Part shown: piece by piece, positions 53,207-62,653 of the stretch
Numbering within the stretch: the stretch's first letter is position 1
How the letters are laid out: every line of letters begins with the position of its first letter
DNA from: Rhodoplanes elegans
GTDB lineage: Bacteria > Pseudomonadota > Alphaproteobacteria > Rhizobiales > Xanthobacteraceae
Length of the DNA stretch: 64,000 nucleotides
Assembly: GCF_016653355.1 (NCBI RefSeq)
Contig: NZ_NHSK01000061.1
Location: forward strand, 1 to 64,000
Reading direction: 5' to 3'
Translations under genes and position numbers: made by a program
The notes under the pieces: generated by a model
Seen by the model: only the letters and a program-made list of their open reading frames with translations
Databases searched by the model: none
Told to the model about the DNA's origin: nothing

Positions 53207-54322
53207 ATGCCGAAATCCTCCGCCGCGCCGTCGCCGACACCCGGTCGGGATGCTGAACCGGCTCCGTGCGCCGGCGGAAAGCCCTGCGGGCCGGGCGGTC
53301 GGCGTGCCGACCGTCTCACCCGGCGGATCGGGCTCGTGCTGGTGGAGGCCGAGTCGTTGTCGATTCGGCGGATGAAGCGGGGTCGCGGCTGGTCCTATGT
53401 GGACGCCGACGGCACGCCGGTACGCGATCCGGAGACGCTCGCGCGGTTCGCCTCGCTCGCCGTGCCACCCGCTTACGCCGACGTGCGCTTCGCGGCCGAC
53501 CCGCGCGCCCACATCCAGGCGATCGGGCGCGACGACGCGGGCCGGACCCAGTACCGCTACCATCCCGACTGGGTGAAGGTGCGCGAGCGCCGCAAGGCGC
53601 AGCGGCTGCTGCGTCTCGTGCAACGTCTGCCGGTGGTGCGGCGCGCCGTGACCCGGCATCTTTCGGCGCAGACGCCGAACCGGGCCTTCGCGCTCGCCTG
53701 CGCGATCGAGCTGATCGCCTGCACGGCGATCCGGGCCGGGGACGAGGCCTATGCCAGGCAGCGCGGCACGCGCGGGGCGGCGACGCTCCTCAAGTCCAAT
53801 GTCCGGATCGAGGGCGACACGGTCGCGCTGTCGTTCAAGGCGAAGGGCGGCAAGGCGGTGAGCAAGGCGGTGACCTCGGCGCGTCTCGCCGCGGCGCTGC
53901 GCACGCTTCTGACGCTGCCGGGGCGCCGGCTGTTCCAGTATCGCGGCGCGGCCGACGCGATCCACATCGTGCGCCGTCAGGACATCAACGCGTTCCTGCA
54001 GGAGGTCGCGGGGGCGAAGATCTCGGTGAAGGATTTCCGCACGCTCTGCGCTTCTGCCATGGTGCTGGAGACGCTCGCCCGCACGGTGCCGGCCGCGAGC
54101 GCGCGCGGCCGCCGCAAGCAGGTGCTGGAGGCGGTCCGTGCCGCCGCCGACAGCCTCGCCAACACGCCGGCGATCTGCCGAAAGAGCTACGTCCACGAGA
54201 CCGTCGTGACGGCCTTCGAGACCGGCGTGCTGGAGGGCTTCTCGGCGACCATGAAGCAGTGCCGCACGGCGGCGCGACGTGAGCAGATCGTCGCCCAGGT
54301 GCTGGTCGGCATGGCGAGCTGA
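53207..54322 (+). CDS. DNA topoisomerase IB
   Basis: A poxvirus-like type IB topoisomerase that nicks and reseals one strand to relax supercoils. The 371-residue product has the N-terminal DNA-binding domain (RRMKRGRGWSYVDADGTPV; YRYHPDWVKVRERRKAQRL) and the catalytic domain with Arg in IRAGDEAYARQRGTRGAATLL, Lys/Arg in FKAKGGKAV and the nucleophile Tyr328 in ICRKSYVHETVV. Bacterial copies are accessory, often under general stress control. Divergent from the hibernation factor, which fits that. Length is normal. Confidence 0.95.
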   Translation: MPKSSAAPSPTPGRDAEPAPCAGGKPCGPGGRRADRLTRRIGLVLVEAESLSIRRMKRGRGWSYVDADGTPVRDPETLARFASLAVPPAYADVRFAADPRAHIQAIGRDDAGRTQYRYHPDWVKVRERRKAQRLLRLVQRLPVVRRAVTRHLSAQTPNRAFALACAIELIACTAIRAGDEAYARQRGTRGAATLLKSNVRIEGDTVALSFKAKGGKAVSKAVTSARLAAALRTLLTLPGRRLFQYRGAADAIHIVRRQDINAFLQEVAGAKISVKDFRTLCASAMVLETLARTVPAASARGRRKQVLEAVRAAADSLANTPAICRKSYVHETVVTAFETGVLEGFSATMKQCRTAARREQIVAQVLVGMAS

Positions 54323-54550
54323 CGAACCGCTCGCTGCCGCGCGCGGCGCGGGTCGCGCGCCGAACGCGGTGGGTGCGACCTGCTCGGGCCGCCGCGCGTG
54401 TCGCTCTCACATTCGGAAATGCGCGTACGACCTTCGTCGAGCGGCTCGCGTCGACCCTGAAGGGATTCTGCTGCGTCGGCGGTGTGAGGTGCGGTTCCGC
54501 GCGGTCGCAGCGTCGCGGACGCGAAGGCGAGCCGAACCGAGGGGTCGTGA

Positions 54551-54844
54551 TCAGACCTGCGGATGCTCGGCGATGATGTTGATGCGCTCGGCCGGAATCA
54601 GACCGAAGAGCTTGCGGGCGATCGCCCCCTTTACCCGATGGACCGGCAGCGTGCCGTCCTGGCGCCACACCGTCACTTTCGGGGTCAGCCGGCCGTCGCG
54701 GCCGTTCCAGCTCACCAGATACTCGGAAATGAGGCCCTTCTTCTTGATCGTCTCCAGAAAGCGGACGATCTCGTCGTGTCCATGCAATTGATGCTCTCGT
54801 ACGAACATGGAGGGCTCGCTCGCCGCCGCGCTGGGAATGGTCAT
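54551..54844 (-). CDS. Conserved hypothetical protein, small
   Basis: A 97-residue product from ATG 54844: MTIPSAAASEPSMFVREHQL, then HDEIVRFLETIKKKGLISEY, LVSWNGRDGRLTPKVTVWRQ, VKGAIARKLFGLIPAERINI. It looks like a compact alpha-beta protein; Met at residue 13 is an alternative start. I do not recognise the family. The 228-bp gap after topoisomerase IB (54323-54550) holds nothing clear. Confidence 0.65.
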   Translation of the reverse strand: MTIPSAAASEPSMFVREHQLHGHDEIVRFLETIKKKGLISEYLVSWNGRDGRLTPKVTVWRQDGTLPVHRVKGAIARKLFGLIPAERINIIAEHPQV

Positions 54845-55032
54845 CAGCACACCACAGTTTCGCAGACGCGCAAAGTCATTTTCGCAGTCGCGAATTTTTT
54901 TCCACCTTGTGCCAGAGGCGCTTGATCGAAAGTCGAAGGGGAAGACGGAGGAAAGGACTGAAAACCGGGCATTCGGCACGCTCCCGAGATAAACGTCGGA
55001 GGGCCGAGATGGTTCGCTTGCGTTGCAACAAA

Positions 55033-55065
55033 GACGGGGCGTCCGGTGTATCCCGGCGCCCCGTC
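55033..55065 (-). terminator. Rho-independent terminator of the MCDYSL gene
   Basis: Arms GACGGGGCG and CGCCCCGTC flank a 15-base loop. Read leftward, the stem is followed by TTTGTTG. It lies 29 bp past the stop of the leftward gene at 55094. Confidence 0.75.
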
Positions 55066-55093
55066 TCGTAAAACGTGCTTCGGCGTCTGCGCG

Positions 55094-55573
55094 TCAGACC
55101 ACGGCGCGGTCCGACGTGATCGGCGTGGTCGGCGTCTCGGCCGACGGCGCGGTCGGCGGGGCGGCCGTGGCCGCCGGATGGTCGTGGTGGTGCTCCTGCT
55201 CGGACCCGGTGACGCCGGCCGGGAGCTGCAGCACGGTGGCGATCTGGCCCTCGCACAGGCGGGTCAGCAGGACGACCTGGCCGCTCGGGAACTCGAGCGC
55301 GTCATGGTGCTCGTAGGGGTTGTCCATGTTGATCTGCCGGAAGCGGGCGACCCGCTCGCGCAGCTTGCGGGCGGGGAAGAAGCCGAGGGCGTGATCGCAC
55401 TCGACGTCATGGTCGAAGGCGAGCTCGGTGCCCGGAAGGATGCAGACCGCCACGTTGGGCACGCCCGCCTCGGAGAACCCGCGCGTGATCGAGTTGTTGA
55501 ACTTGGTGGTCACCAGGGTATCGCCGACCTTCGCGGCACGGGTCGCGACGTGTTGCAGGCTGTAGTCGCACAT
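55094..55573 (-). CDS. Conserved hypothetical protein (MCDYSL family)
   Basis: A 159-residue protein: MCDYSLQHVATRAAKVGDTL, NSITRGFSEAGVPNVAVCILPGTELAFDHDVE, and LTRLCEGQIATVLQLPAG. Three Cys residues and an ordered core of about 125 residues precede a His-rich and Thr/Pro-rich tail (EQEHHHDHP). From memory the MCDYSL start is conserved in Bradyrhizobiaceae with no known role. The His cluster might bind metal. Confidence 0.75.
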   Translation of the reverse strand: MCDYSLQHVATRAAKVGDTLVTTKFNNSITRGFSEAGVPNVAVCILPGTELAFDHDVECDHALGFFPARKLRERVARFRQINMDNPYEHHDALEFPSGQVVLLTRLCEGQIATVLQLPAGVTGSEQEHHHDHPAATAAPPTAPSAETPTTPITSDRAVV

Positions 55574-56196
55574 CGGGGGCTCTCCTTTCGAGCTGACGGG
55601 GCGGCCTCTCGGCGTCGCCCCGCATGGTCCAGCACGACGGACCCGGATGCGGATCCCCGTTCGGGATGCGCATCGATGGCGCCGTCGCGCGGCGCTGTCG
55701 GTCGGCTGATCGGGAGCGTCCGGATCAGCCCTCCTGCAAACGAAAGCAGGGTTCCCGAGCGACGTTCCCGGCGCAAAAAAATATCTCGGGCTTATTCTGG
55801 GTTAATGAAGGCGAGTTTTACTTGGCGGGCCAATGTTATCGGGGTTGCCGCTCTCGTGTCCGTGATCGCGCGGCACGTTCTTCTCAAGAAACCGACGCTG
55901 CAGAAACACGGTTCGGTCTCGCCTCGTTCAGTCTTCCCGCCGACACAACATGGTGAGCACCACGCCGGGACGGTGGGCATCGGTTGCGCGCCGTGTTCTG
56001 CTCGGTCCCGGAAGGGAGAGCCGGGCGCGCGCCGCACCCCCGCCGTGCCCCGGTCCCTCCGACGGCCGCGTGCGGCCGGGCGCTGGCGCGGCCGGTGCGG
56101 CCGGTGGCGCAGCCGGCGAGCCCGGAACCGGGCGCGTCGTCGCCTCGTTCCATCGCGGGGTGCTCCCGTCGTGGCCGAGGGGTGAAGCAGACCGAG
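55574..56196. other. 623-bp gap before the Crp/Fnr regulator
   Basis: Contains a 5-bp-stem hairpin CCTGC/GCAGG around AAACGAAA (55733-55750), then an AT-rich patch CGCAAAAAAATATCTCGGGC (about 55772-55791) followed by TTATTCTGGGTTAATGAAGG that looks promoter-like. From about 55990 it turns into GC-rich arginine-encoding noise. No gene recognised; open frames here lack family character. Confidence 0.5.
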
Positions 56197-56970
56197 ATGG
56201 CCTCAGGCGCCGCCAACCCGCGCTTCGTCGATCGCAAGCCGCACGAGCTGCTCTGGCGGCGGCTGTCCCGGCTCGCCGGCCTGTCGGATGCGGTGCTGTC
56301 GGATCAGGAGCGCTCGATGATCCGGCAGACCTGCGCGGCGCCGGGCGAGGTCCCGGCCGGGGCGGCGCTCTATGTCGAGGGCGAGCCGTTGCGCAAGCCG
56401 GGCGCGCTGCTCGCCGGCTGGGCCTGCCGGCTGCGCCTGCTGCCGGACGGGCGCCGCCAGATCTTCGACTTCCTGCTGCCGGGCGACCTGTTCGGCCATT
56501 CGCTCGGTCCCGAGCCGTTCGCCACCACCTCGGCCGTCACGCTGACGACCGTGTCGATCGCCGGGACCGGCTGCCTGTGGGAGATGGGACGCGAGCCCGA
56601 CCGCTTCCCCGGCCTCGTCCGCGCCCTGGCGGCGGCGCATGCCCGCCAGCAGGCGTTGCTGCTCGACCATGTGGTCCGGCTCGGCCGCCAGACCGCCCAG
56701 GAGCGGGTCGCCCACCTGCTGCTCGAACTCGGCCACCGGCTCGACGAGATCGGCTTTCCGCTCGGATCGTTCGTGCCGATGCCGCTGACCCAGGAGGTGA
56801 TGGCGGACGCGCTCGGCCTGTCGGGCGTGCACGTCAATCGCACTCTGCAGCAACTCAAGCGCGAGCGGCTGATCGAGACCAAGGCGGCGTCGATCCGCCT
56901 GATCGACCCGGTGGCGCTCGCGACGATCGCCGATTTCCGCTTGCCGTCGGGCCGTTCGGCGGCCCCCTGA
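56197..56970 (+). CDS. Crp/Fnr-family transcriptional regulator
   Basis: A 257-residue regulator: cyclic-nucleotide-like sensor domain (LYVEGEPLRKPGALLAGWACRLRLLPDGRRQIFDFLLPGDLFGHSL), long dimer helix, and C-terminal winged helix (PMPLTQEVMADALGLSGVHVNRTLQQLKRERLIE). The N-terminal Cys set of FNR is absent, so it does not bind a 4Fe-4S cluster in that way. The start is ambiguous: ATG 56197 fits the family; the frame is open to 55984. It precedes the second ABC importer by 138 bp and may regulate it. Confidence 0.92.
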   Translation: MASGAANPRFVDRKPHELLWRRLSRLAGLSDAVLSDQERSMIRQTCAAPGEVPAGAALYVEGEPLRKPGALLAGWACRLRLLPDGRRQIFDFLLPGDLFGHSLGPEPFATTSAVTLTTVSIAGTGCLWEMGREPDRFPGLVRALAAAHARQQALLLDHVVRLGRQTAQERVAHLLLELGHRLDEIGFPLGSFVPMPLTQEVMADALGLSGVHVNRTLQQLKRERLIETKAASIRLIDPVALATIADFRLPSGRSAAP

Positions 56971-57108
56971 GCGGGGTCGGTGGGCGGGCAGGGGGGTGAT
57001 GCGGAACTCTGCGGACGCGCCGAAGAGTCGCTTGCTCGCCCCGGGCCGTCCCCCTACGATCCGCGCCAATTCTCAACGGGCGGAAATAATTCCCAGGAGG
57101 AGTGGCCC

Positions 57109-58350
57109 ATGCATTTCGACGACCGTCGCCGGCCGAGCCGGCGTGATGTCCTGGCCGGTGCGGCGGCCGGCGCGACCGTGCTGGCGGCGCCGGCGATCGT
57201 GCGGGCCCAGGCGAAGACCATCAAGGTCGCCGTGGTGCTGCCGCGCTCGGGCCTGTTCGCGGCCGCCGGGCAGTCCTGCCATCGCGGCGCCGTGGTCGCG
57301 CCGAAGGTCCTGTCCGATCTCGGCTACGCGGTCGAGCTGATCAATGTCGACTTCGAGTCCAATGTCGACGTGGCGCGCACCCAGACCGAGCGGGCGATCG
57401 CCGAGGGCGCCCAGGCCGTGGTCGGCGCCTTCGAGTCCGGCGCGACGCTGGCGATGGCGCAGGTGTGCGAGCAGCGCAAGGTGCCGCTGATCATCAACAT
57501 CGCCTCGGTGCCGCAGCTCACCGAGCAGGGCTACCAGTACCTGGCGCGCAACTTCCTCACCAACGCCCAGCTCGTCGGCAACGGGCTGAAGCTGGTGAAG
57601 GACCTGATGGTGGCGACCAACGTCCAGTTCAAGAACGCCGTCTTCGTGCATGCCAACGACACCTTCGGCACCGCCCAGCGGGCCGCCATGGACAAGCTGT
57701 TCCCGGCCGCCGAGATGCCGTTCCCGCTGATCGAGTCGATCGCCTACGATCCGAAGGCGCAGGACCTCGCCGTCGAGGTGACGAAGATCCGCGCCGTCGC
57801 GCCCGAGCTGGTGCTCGTCACCACCCGCTCGTCGGACGCCATCAAGCTGGTGCGTGACATGGTGCGCCAGCGCTTCGAGCCGAAGGCGATCATCTCGCCC
57901 GGCTCGCCCGGCCTCTACGACGAGGAGTTCTACCAGGCGCTCGGGCCGCTGGCCGACTTCCACATCTTCAATCTGCCCTGGGCCAACACCAAGTCGCCGG
58001 TGACCCAGGCGCTCGCGGCCGCGTACAGGAGCGCCCATCCGAGCAACCGCTTCGAGGTCGACTGCTTCAACGCCGGCTTCACGTTCGAGGCGATCATGAT
58101 CGCCGCCGACGCCTTCAAGCGCGCCGGCACGGCCGACGGCCCGACCCTGATGAAGGCCGTCAAGGAGACCAAGATCACCGAGCACGTGATGACGGGCGGC
58201 CCGATCGCCTTCGACGAGAAGGGCCAGAACAACAACATCCAGGCCTCGGTGGTGCAGAACCGCAAGCGCACCCCGACCGTGGTGCTGCCGCCCGACGTGG
58301 CGGACGCCGCCCCGGTGCTGCCGATGCCGCCCTGGCAGGGCCGCTCCTGA
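57109..58350 (+). CDS. ABC transporter substrate-binding protein, branched-chain type
   Basis: A 413-residue periplasmic receptor. The signal peptide has a twin-arginine-like motif (RRRPSRRDVLAGAAAGATVL) and ends AIVRAQA; mature sequence starts KTIKVAVVLPRSGLFAAAGQ. The two-lobe family pattern is normal (VVGAFESGATLAMAQVCEQR; LVTTRSSDAIKLVRDMV). AGGAGGAGTGGCCC precedes the ATG. The palindrome GGAAATAATTCC at 57082-57093 may be an operator. Heads the operon 57109-61875. Substrate unknown. Confidence 0.93.
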   Translation: MHFDDRRRPSRRDVLAGAAAGATVLAAPAIVRAQAKTIKVAVVLPRSGLFAAAGQSCHRGAVVAPKVLSDLGYAVELINVDFESNVDVARTQTERAIAEGAQAVVGAFESGATLAMAQVCEQRKVPLIINIASVPQLTEQGYQYLARNFLTNAQLVGNGLKLVKDLMVATNVQFKNAVFVHANDTFGTAQRAAMDKLFPAAEMPFPLIESIAYDPKAQDLAVEVTKIRAVAPELVLVTTRSSDAIKLVRDMVRQRFEPKAIISPGSPGLYDEEFYQALGPLADFHIFNLPWANTKSPVTQALAAAYRSAHPSNRFEVDCFNAGFTFEAIMIAADAFKRAGTADGPTLMKAVKETKITEHVMTGGPIAFDEKGQNNNIQASVVQNRKRTPTVVLPPDVADAAPVLPMPPWQGRS

Positions 58351-58581
58351 TCGCCGCCCGCGGGACGGTGGCCGCGCGCCGCCTTCGCGCCCCGACGCCG
58401 GACCTGAAGGGGACGACCCGGGGGCGGGCGTCGGGCAGGGGGCAGCCGGCCTGCCGGAACGGAGGTTGCGCAGGGTCGCCGACCTGAGGTAACTCGTCGG
58501 TCACAATTTTCCCGCACCTGTCCGGGGCGGCGGCCCGACGGCCTCCGCCCGGGGAGGTGCATTCACGTCGATACCCATCCG

Positions 58582-59451
58582 ATGCTCGCGATCTGGCTCA
58601 ACGTCGTCGTCCAGGGAATCCTGACGGGCCTTCTGTACGGCCTGATGGCGCTCGGCCTGTCAGTCATTTTCGGGGTGGTGCGGCTCGTCAACTTCGCGCA
58701 CGGCGAGTTCGCCGTGGTCGCCATGTACGCGGCCTTCGTGCTGTTCCGCGCCTTCGGGGTCGACCCGCTGCTGTCGATGGTGCCGATCGCGCTCGCCTTC
58801 TTCGTCATCGGCTTCGCGCTCCAGCGCACGCTGATCAACGCCTTCGTCGGGCGGCCCGACCACGAGCAGTTCATCCTGCTGGTCGGCCTCGCGATCGTGC
58901 TCGTCAACGCGGTGCTGATCGTGTTCGGGCCGGATGCCCAGCCGGCCAATCTGCCCTATGCGTTCGACAGCTACATGATCGGCCCGCTGTTCATCGACAA
59001 GGTGCGGGTCTACGCGGCCGTGGCGGCGCTCGCCGTCTGCGCGGCGCTGTTCGGCTTCTTCCGCTTCACCCGCACCGGCACGGCGATCCGGGCCTGCGCC
59101 GACAATCTGGTCGGCGCCGCCGTGATCGGGCTCGACGTGCGCAAGCTCTACGCCATCACGTTCGGCATCGGGCTCGCCTGCGTGGGCGCCGCCGGCGCCC
59201 TGATGATCATGATCTCCGACGCGGTGCCGAGCCTCGGCCCGGCCTACACGCTGCTGGCCTTCACGATCGTCATCATCGGCGGTCTCGGCTCGATGGCCGG
59301 CGCCCTGGTGGCGGGCCTGCTGATCGGCGTCTCCGAGGCGCTCGCCGGCTTCCTCATCGCCCCGTCGATGAAGAGCATGTTCTCCTTCGCCCTCCTGGTC
59401 GCCGTGCTGGTGCTGCGGCCGCAGGGCCTGCTCGGAAAGAAGCCGGCATGA
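58582..59451 (+). CDS. ABC transporter permease, LivH type
   Basis: A 289-residue permease with the LivH signature GLLYGLMALGLSVIFGVVRLVNFAHGEF (residues 16-43 region) and about eight hydrophobic segments; the EAA-like loop reads FTRTGTAIRACADNLVGAAVIGLD. It comes 231 bp after the receptor gene; that gap is GC-rich with a TCACAATTTT patch near 58500 and no gene. Its TGA overlaps the LivM ATG by four bases. Confidence 0.94.
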   Translation: MLAIWLNVVVQGILTGLLYGLMALGLSVIFGVVRLVNFAHGEFAVVAMYAAFVLFRAFGVDPLLSMVPIALAFFVIGFALQRTLINAFVGRPDHEQFILLVGLAIVLVNAVLIVFGPDAQPANLPYAFDSYMIGPLFIDKVRVYAAVAALAVCAALFGFFRFTRTGTAIRACADNLVGAAVIGLDVRKLYAITFGIGLACVGAAGALMIMISDAVPSLGPAYTLLAFTIVIIGGLGSMAGALVAGLLIGVSEALAGFLIAPSMKSMFSFALLVAVLVLRPQGLLGKKPA

Positions 59452-60449
59452 TCTCGCTGTGGCGCGACATGAACAGGCGCGGGCAGGTGGCGGTCGCGCT
59501 CGCCTTCCTGGTGCTGCTGTTCGCCCCCGTGGCGGCGACCCGTTATCTGCTCTCCGTCCTGACGCTGATCCTGTACTTCGTCTATGTGGGCCAGGCCTGG
59601 AACCTGATGATGGGCTACGCCGGCCAGCTCTCGCTCGGCCACGCCCTCTATGTCGGGCTCGGCGGCTACATCTCGGCGGCGCTGTGGGTGAATTTCGGCA
59701 TCGGGCCGTGGCTCGGCGTGGTGCCCTCCGTCGCGATCGCGGCGATGTTCGGGGCGGCGATCGGCTGGCTCGGCTTCCGTTTCGGCATCGAGGGCGTCTA
59801 CTTCGCGCTCCTGACCATCGCGTTCGCCGAGTTCACCCGCATCGGCTTCGACCACATCGGCTTCGTCGGCGGGGCCGGCGGCCTGTTCATCCCCTACGAG
59901 GAGAGCCGGCTCGGCGAGTGGTGGAATCTGCGCGGCGGCCAAGTGTTCTTCTACTACCTCGCCTTTCTGATGGCGGTGCTCGCCGTGCTGCTGACGGCGC
60001 TGCTCGCCCGCTCGCGGCTCGGCTACCAGTGGCTCGCCATCCGCGAGGACGAGACGGCGGCGCGCGCCCTCGGCATCGACGTGTTCCGCGCCAAGATGAA
60101 GGCGGTGCTGATCTCCTCCTCGATGACGGCGGTCGGCGGCGTGTTCTACGCCTTCTACTACAACAGCCTGTTCCCGGCGCAGCTGTTCGACATGAGCCGC
60201 TCGATCGAGCTGATCCTCGGGCCCATCGTCGGCGGCACCGGCACGGTGTTCGGGCCGGTGATCGGCGCCTTCGTGCTCACCCCGCTCGGCGAGATCCTGA
60301 TCGCCGTCACCGAGAAGGCCGGCATCAACGCGCCGGGCGCCAAGGCGATCTTCTTCGGCCTGATCCTGATGGTGATCATCTATCTGGTGCCGACGGGCGT
60401 GTGGCCGTGGCTGTCGCAGAAGCTCGGCTTCGCGAGGCGCCGCTCGTGA
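59448..60449 (+). CDS. ABC transporter permease, LivM type
   Basis: A 333-residue permease. LivM features: YVGQAWNLMMGYAGQLSLGHALYVGLGGY (residues about 46-74), LLTIAFAEFTRIGFDHI, and the coupling loop LGYQWLAIREDETAARALGIDVFRAKM. Its end overlaps the LivG start by four bases (GTGA). Unlike the first importer, the subunits are separate genes here. Confidence 0.94.
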   Translation: MISLWRDMNRRGQVAVALAFLVLLFAPVAATRYLLSVLTLILYFVYVGQAWNLMMGYAGQLSLGHALYVGLGGYISAALWVNFGIGPWLGVVPSVAIAAMFGAAIGWLGFRFGIEGVYFALLTIAFAEFTRIGFDHIGFVGGAGGLFIPYEESRLGEWWNLRGGQVFFYYLAFLMAVLAVLLTALLARSRLGYQWLAIREDETAARALGIDVFRAKMKAVLISSSMTAVGGVFYAFYYNSLFPAQLFDMSRSIELILGPIVGGTGTVFGPVIGAFVLTPLGEILIAVTEKAGINAPGAKAIFFGLILMVIIYLVPTGVWPWLSQKLGFARRRS

Positions 60450-61171
60450 CCGCGCTCCTCTCCGTCGTCGACGTCGGCAAGCGGTTCCGCGGCCTGATCG
60501 CGGTCGACCGTGTCTCGTTCGAGGTGCAGGCGGGCGAGATCTTCGCCGTGATCGGCCCGAACGGCGCCGGCAAGACGACGCTGTTCAACATGATCGCCGG
60601 CGTGCTGCCGCCCAACGAGGGCACCATCACGTTCCAGGGCGAGCGCATCTCGGGCCGCACGCCGGACGCGGTGTGCCGCCTCGGCGTCGCCCGCACGTTC
60701 CAGATCGTGCGTCCGTTCCCGGCCCTGACCGTCGAGGACAACGTGGTGATCGGCGCGCTCCTCCACCGCACCGACATGGCGGTGGCGCGACGCCATGCCC
60801 GCGACGTGCTCGCCACCCTCGACCTGTTCGAGAAGCGCGAGTTTCGCGCCTCGGCGCTGACGCTGCCCGACCGCAAGCGCCTGGAGCTCGCCCGGGCGCT
60901 CGCCACCGACCCGAAGCTCCTGCTGCTCGACGAGGTGATGGCCGGCCTGCGGCCGACCGAGACCGACCGGATGGTCGACATCCTGCGCGGCGTGAACCGC
61001 GACATGGGCGTCACCATCCTGCTCATCGAGCACGTGATGCGGGCCGTGATGGCGCTCGCCGGCCACATGCTGGTGCTGCACCACGGCGCCCCGATCGCCC
61101 GCGGCCGGCCCGAGGAGGTGGTGCGCGACGAGAAGGTGATCACGTCCTATCTCGGCCAGGAGACGATCTGA
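60446..61171 (+). CDS. ABC transporter ATPase, LivG type
   Basis: A 241-residue ATPase starting with GTG at 60446. Walker A VIGPNGAGKTTLFNMIAG; Walker B LLLLDEVMAGL; switch His in LIEHVM. The signature reads LTLPDRKRLELARAL rather than LSGGQ, a form seen in one LivG subgroup from memory. A single-base overlap (TGATG) couples it to LivF. Confidence 0.94.
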   Translation: MTALLSVVDVGKRFRGLIAVDRVSFEVQAGEIFAVIGPNGAGKTTLFNMIAGVLPPNEGTITFQGERISGRTPDAVCRLGVARTFQIVRPFPALTVEDNVVIGALLHRTDMAVARRHARDVLATLDLFEKREFRASALTLPDRKRLELARALATDPKLLLLDEVMAGLRPTETDRMVDILRGVNRDMGVTILLIEHVMRAVMALAGHMLVLHHGAPIARGRPEEVVRDEKVITSYLGQETI

Positions 61172-61875
61172 TGCTCCAGGTTCGCGATCTCGACGTGTTC
61201 TACGGCGACGCCCAGGCGCTCGACCGCGTCTCCTTCGAGGTGCCGGAGGGCAGCATCGTCGCCATCGTCGGCGCCAACGGCGCCGGCAAGACGTCGCTGA
61301 TCCGCACCATCGCCGGAATGATCCGGCCGGGGCACGGCAGCATCACGTATCGGGGCGAGGAGATCGCCGGCCTGCCGAGCCACCGCGTCTGCAATCTCGG
61401 CATCGGCCAGGTGGCGGAGGGCCGCCAGGTGTTCCCGACCCTGACGGTCGGCGAGAACCTGGACATGGGCGCGCTGCTGCCGCGGGCGCGCGCCAAGCGC
61501 GACGCCGAGCTCGCCCGCGTGTTCCAGATGTTCCCGATCCTCGAGGAGCGCTTGAAGCAGACCGCCGGCACGCTCTCGGGCGGTGAGCAGCAGATGCTGG
61601 CGATCGGCCGCTGCCTGATGGGTCAGCCCGACCTCGTGATGTTCGACGAGCCCTCGCTCGGCCTCGCGCCGGCGATCGTCCACGAGGTGCTGCGCACCAT
61701 CCGCGACCTCAACGCGGCCGGCCTCACCTGCGTGCTGGTCGAGCAGAACGTCGCGCTGTCGTTGAAGCTCGCCGACCGCGCCTATGTGCTCGAGAACGGC
61801 CGCATCACCCTGTGCGGGACCGGCGAGGAGCTGCTCGCCGACGACCGCGTGCGGCAAGCCTATCTCGGCATGTGA
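61171..61875 (+). CDS. ABC transporter ATPase, LivF type
   Basis: A 234-residue ATPase with Walker A VGANGAGKTSLIRTIAG, canonical signature LSGGEQQMLAIGRCL, Walker B LVMFDEPSLGLAP and VLVEQNV. It pairs with the LivG-type subunit to power the importer. It ends the operon; a weak hairpin CGCTCCC/GGGAGCG lies about 40 bp downstream. Confidence 0.95.
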   Translation: MLQVRDLDVFYGDAQALDRVSFEVPEGSIVAIVGANGAGKTSLIRTIAGMIRPGHGSITYRGEEIAGLPSHRVCNLGIGQVAEGRQVFPTLTVGENLDMGALLPRARAKRDAELARVFQMFPILEERLKQTAGTLSGGEQQMLAIGRCLMGQPDLVMFDEPSLGLAPAIVHEVLRTIRDLNAAGLTCVLVEQNVALSLKLADRAYVLENGRITLCGTGEELLADDRVRQAYLGM

Positions 61876-61963
61876 TCCCGCGCGGCGACGCGCGGCCCGC
61901 GTCGCTCCGCTCCCGCGAGGGGAGCGGGCGAGACGGCGCCGGCCGCGCGTCGCCGCGCGCCGC

Positions 61964-62653
61964 TCACACGCCGGCAACCACCGGGCGGATCACCAGGTTG
62001 TCGTTGACGGCCTGGACGCCCGGGGTCTCCTCGATGGCGACCCGCAGCGCCTGCTTCTCGGCGAGCGAGTCGACCACGCCCCAGGCGTCGACGACGCCGT
62101 CCGTGACCGTCACGTTGACCAGGTTGGGCGACAGCCACGGCTCGGACTCGAGCCGCGCCGTGATGGCGGTGCGCAGCTCCGCGTCGGTGACCGGGTTGGC
62201 CGGCGTCTGCCGGCGCAAGGTGGCGAGCGCGTGCAGGAGATTGGCGCGGCTGACGATGCCGACCAGCCGGCCGTCCTTCACGATCGGCACGCGCTTGATG
62301 CGATGACGCTCCAGGAGGCTCGCGATCTCGGCGACCGGGGTGTCGGGCGTCGCGGTGACCAGCTCGCGCGTCATCACGTCGGCGACCCGGCGGGCGTGCT
62401 CCTTGACGAACTCGGCCGCCAGCCCCTCGCGGCCCATCAGCAGCTTCAGCCACCACGAGCGCTCGTGGCCGGTGCCGGCCTCGGCCCGGCGCACGAGGTC
62501 GCCCTCGCTGACGATGCCGACCGGGCGTCCGGCCGGATCGACCACCGGGACGCCGCTGATCCGGTTCTCCAGCAGGATCGCGGCGACGTCCGCGACGGAC
62601 GTGTCCGGGGTCACGGTGACGAGCGTGGTTGTCATGATGTCGGAGGCCTTCAT
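61964..62653 (-). CDS. CBS-CBS-BON domain protein
   Basis: A 229-residue protein: two CBS repeats (MKASDIMTTTLVTVTPDTSV ... ISGVPVVDPAGRPVGIVSEGDLV; VADVMTRELVTATPDTPVAE ... KRVPIVKDGRLVGIVSRANLL) and a C-terminal BON domain (LRTAITARLESEPWLSPNLV; AWGVVDSLAEKQALRVAIEE; VNDNLVI). CBS pairs bind adenine nucleotides; BON domains bind lipids or the envelope. The role is probably energy or stress sensing. AAGAGGAG lies before the ATG. Convergent with the importer operon. Confidence 0.93.
   Translation of the reverse strand: MKASDIMTTTLVTVTPDTSVADVAAILLENRISGVPVVDPAGRPVGIVSEGDLVRRAEAGTGHERSWWLKLLMGREGLAAEFVKEHARRVADVMTRELVTATPDTPVAEIASLLERHRIKRVPIVKDGRLVGIVSRANLLHALATLRRQTPANPVTDAELRTAITARLESEPWLSPNLVNVTVTDGVVDAWGVVDSLAEKQALRVAIEETPGVQAVNDNLVIRPVVAGV

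Noticed and set aside
55804-56185. Reading frame beginning MKASFTWRAN before the Crp/Fnr gene
   Set aside because: After about 30 plausible residues it turns into arginine-rich noise; no ribosome site and no recognisable family.
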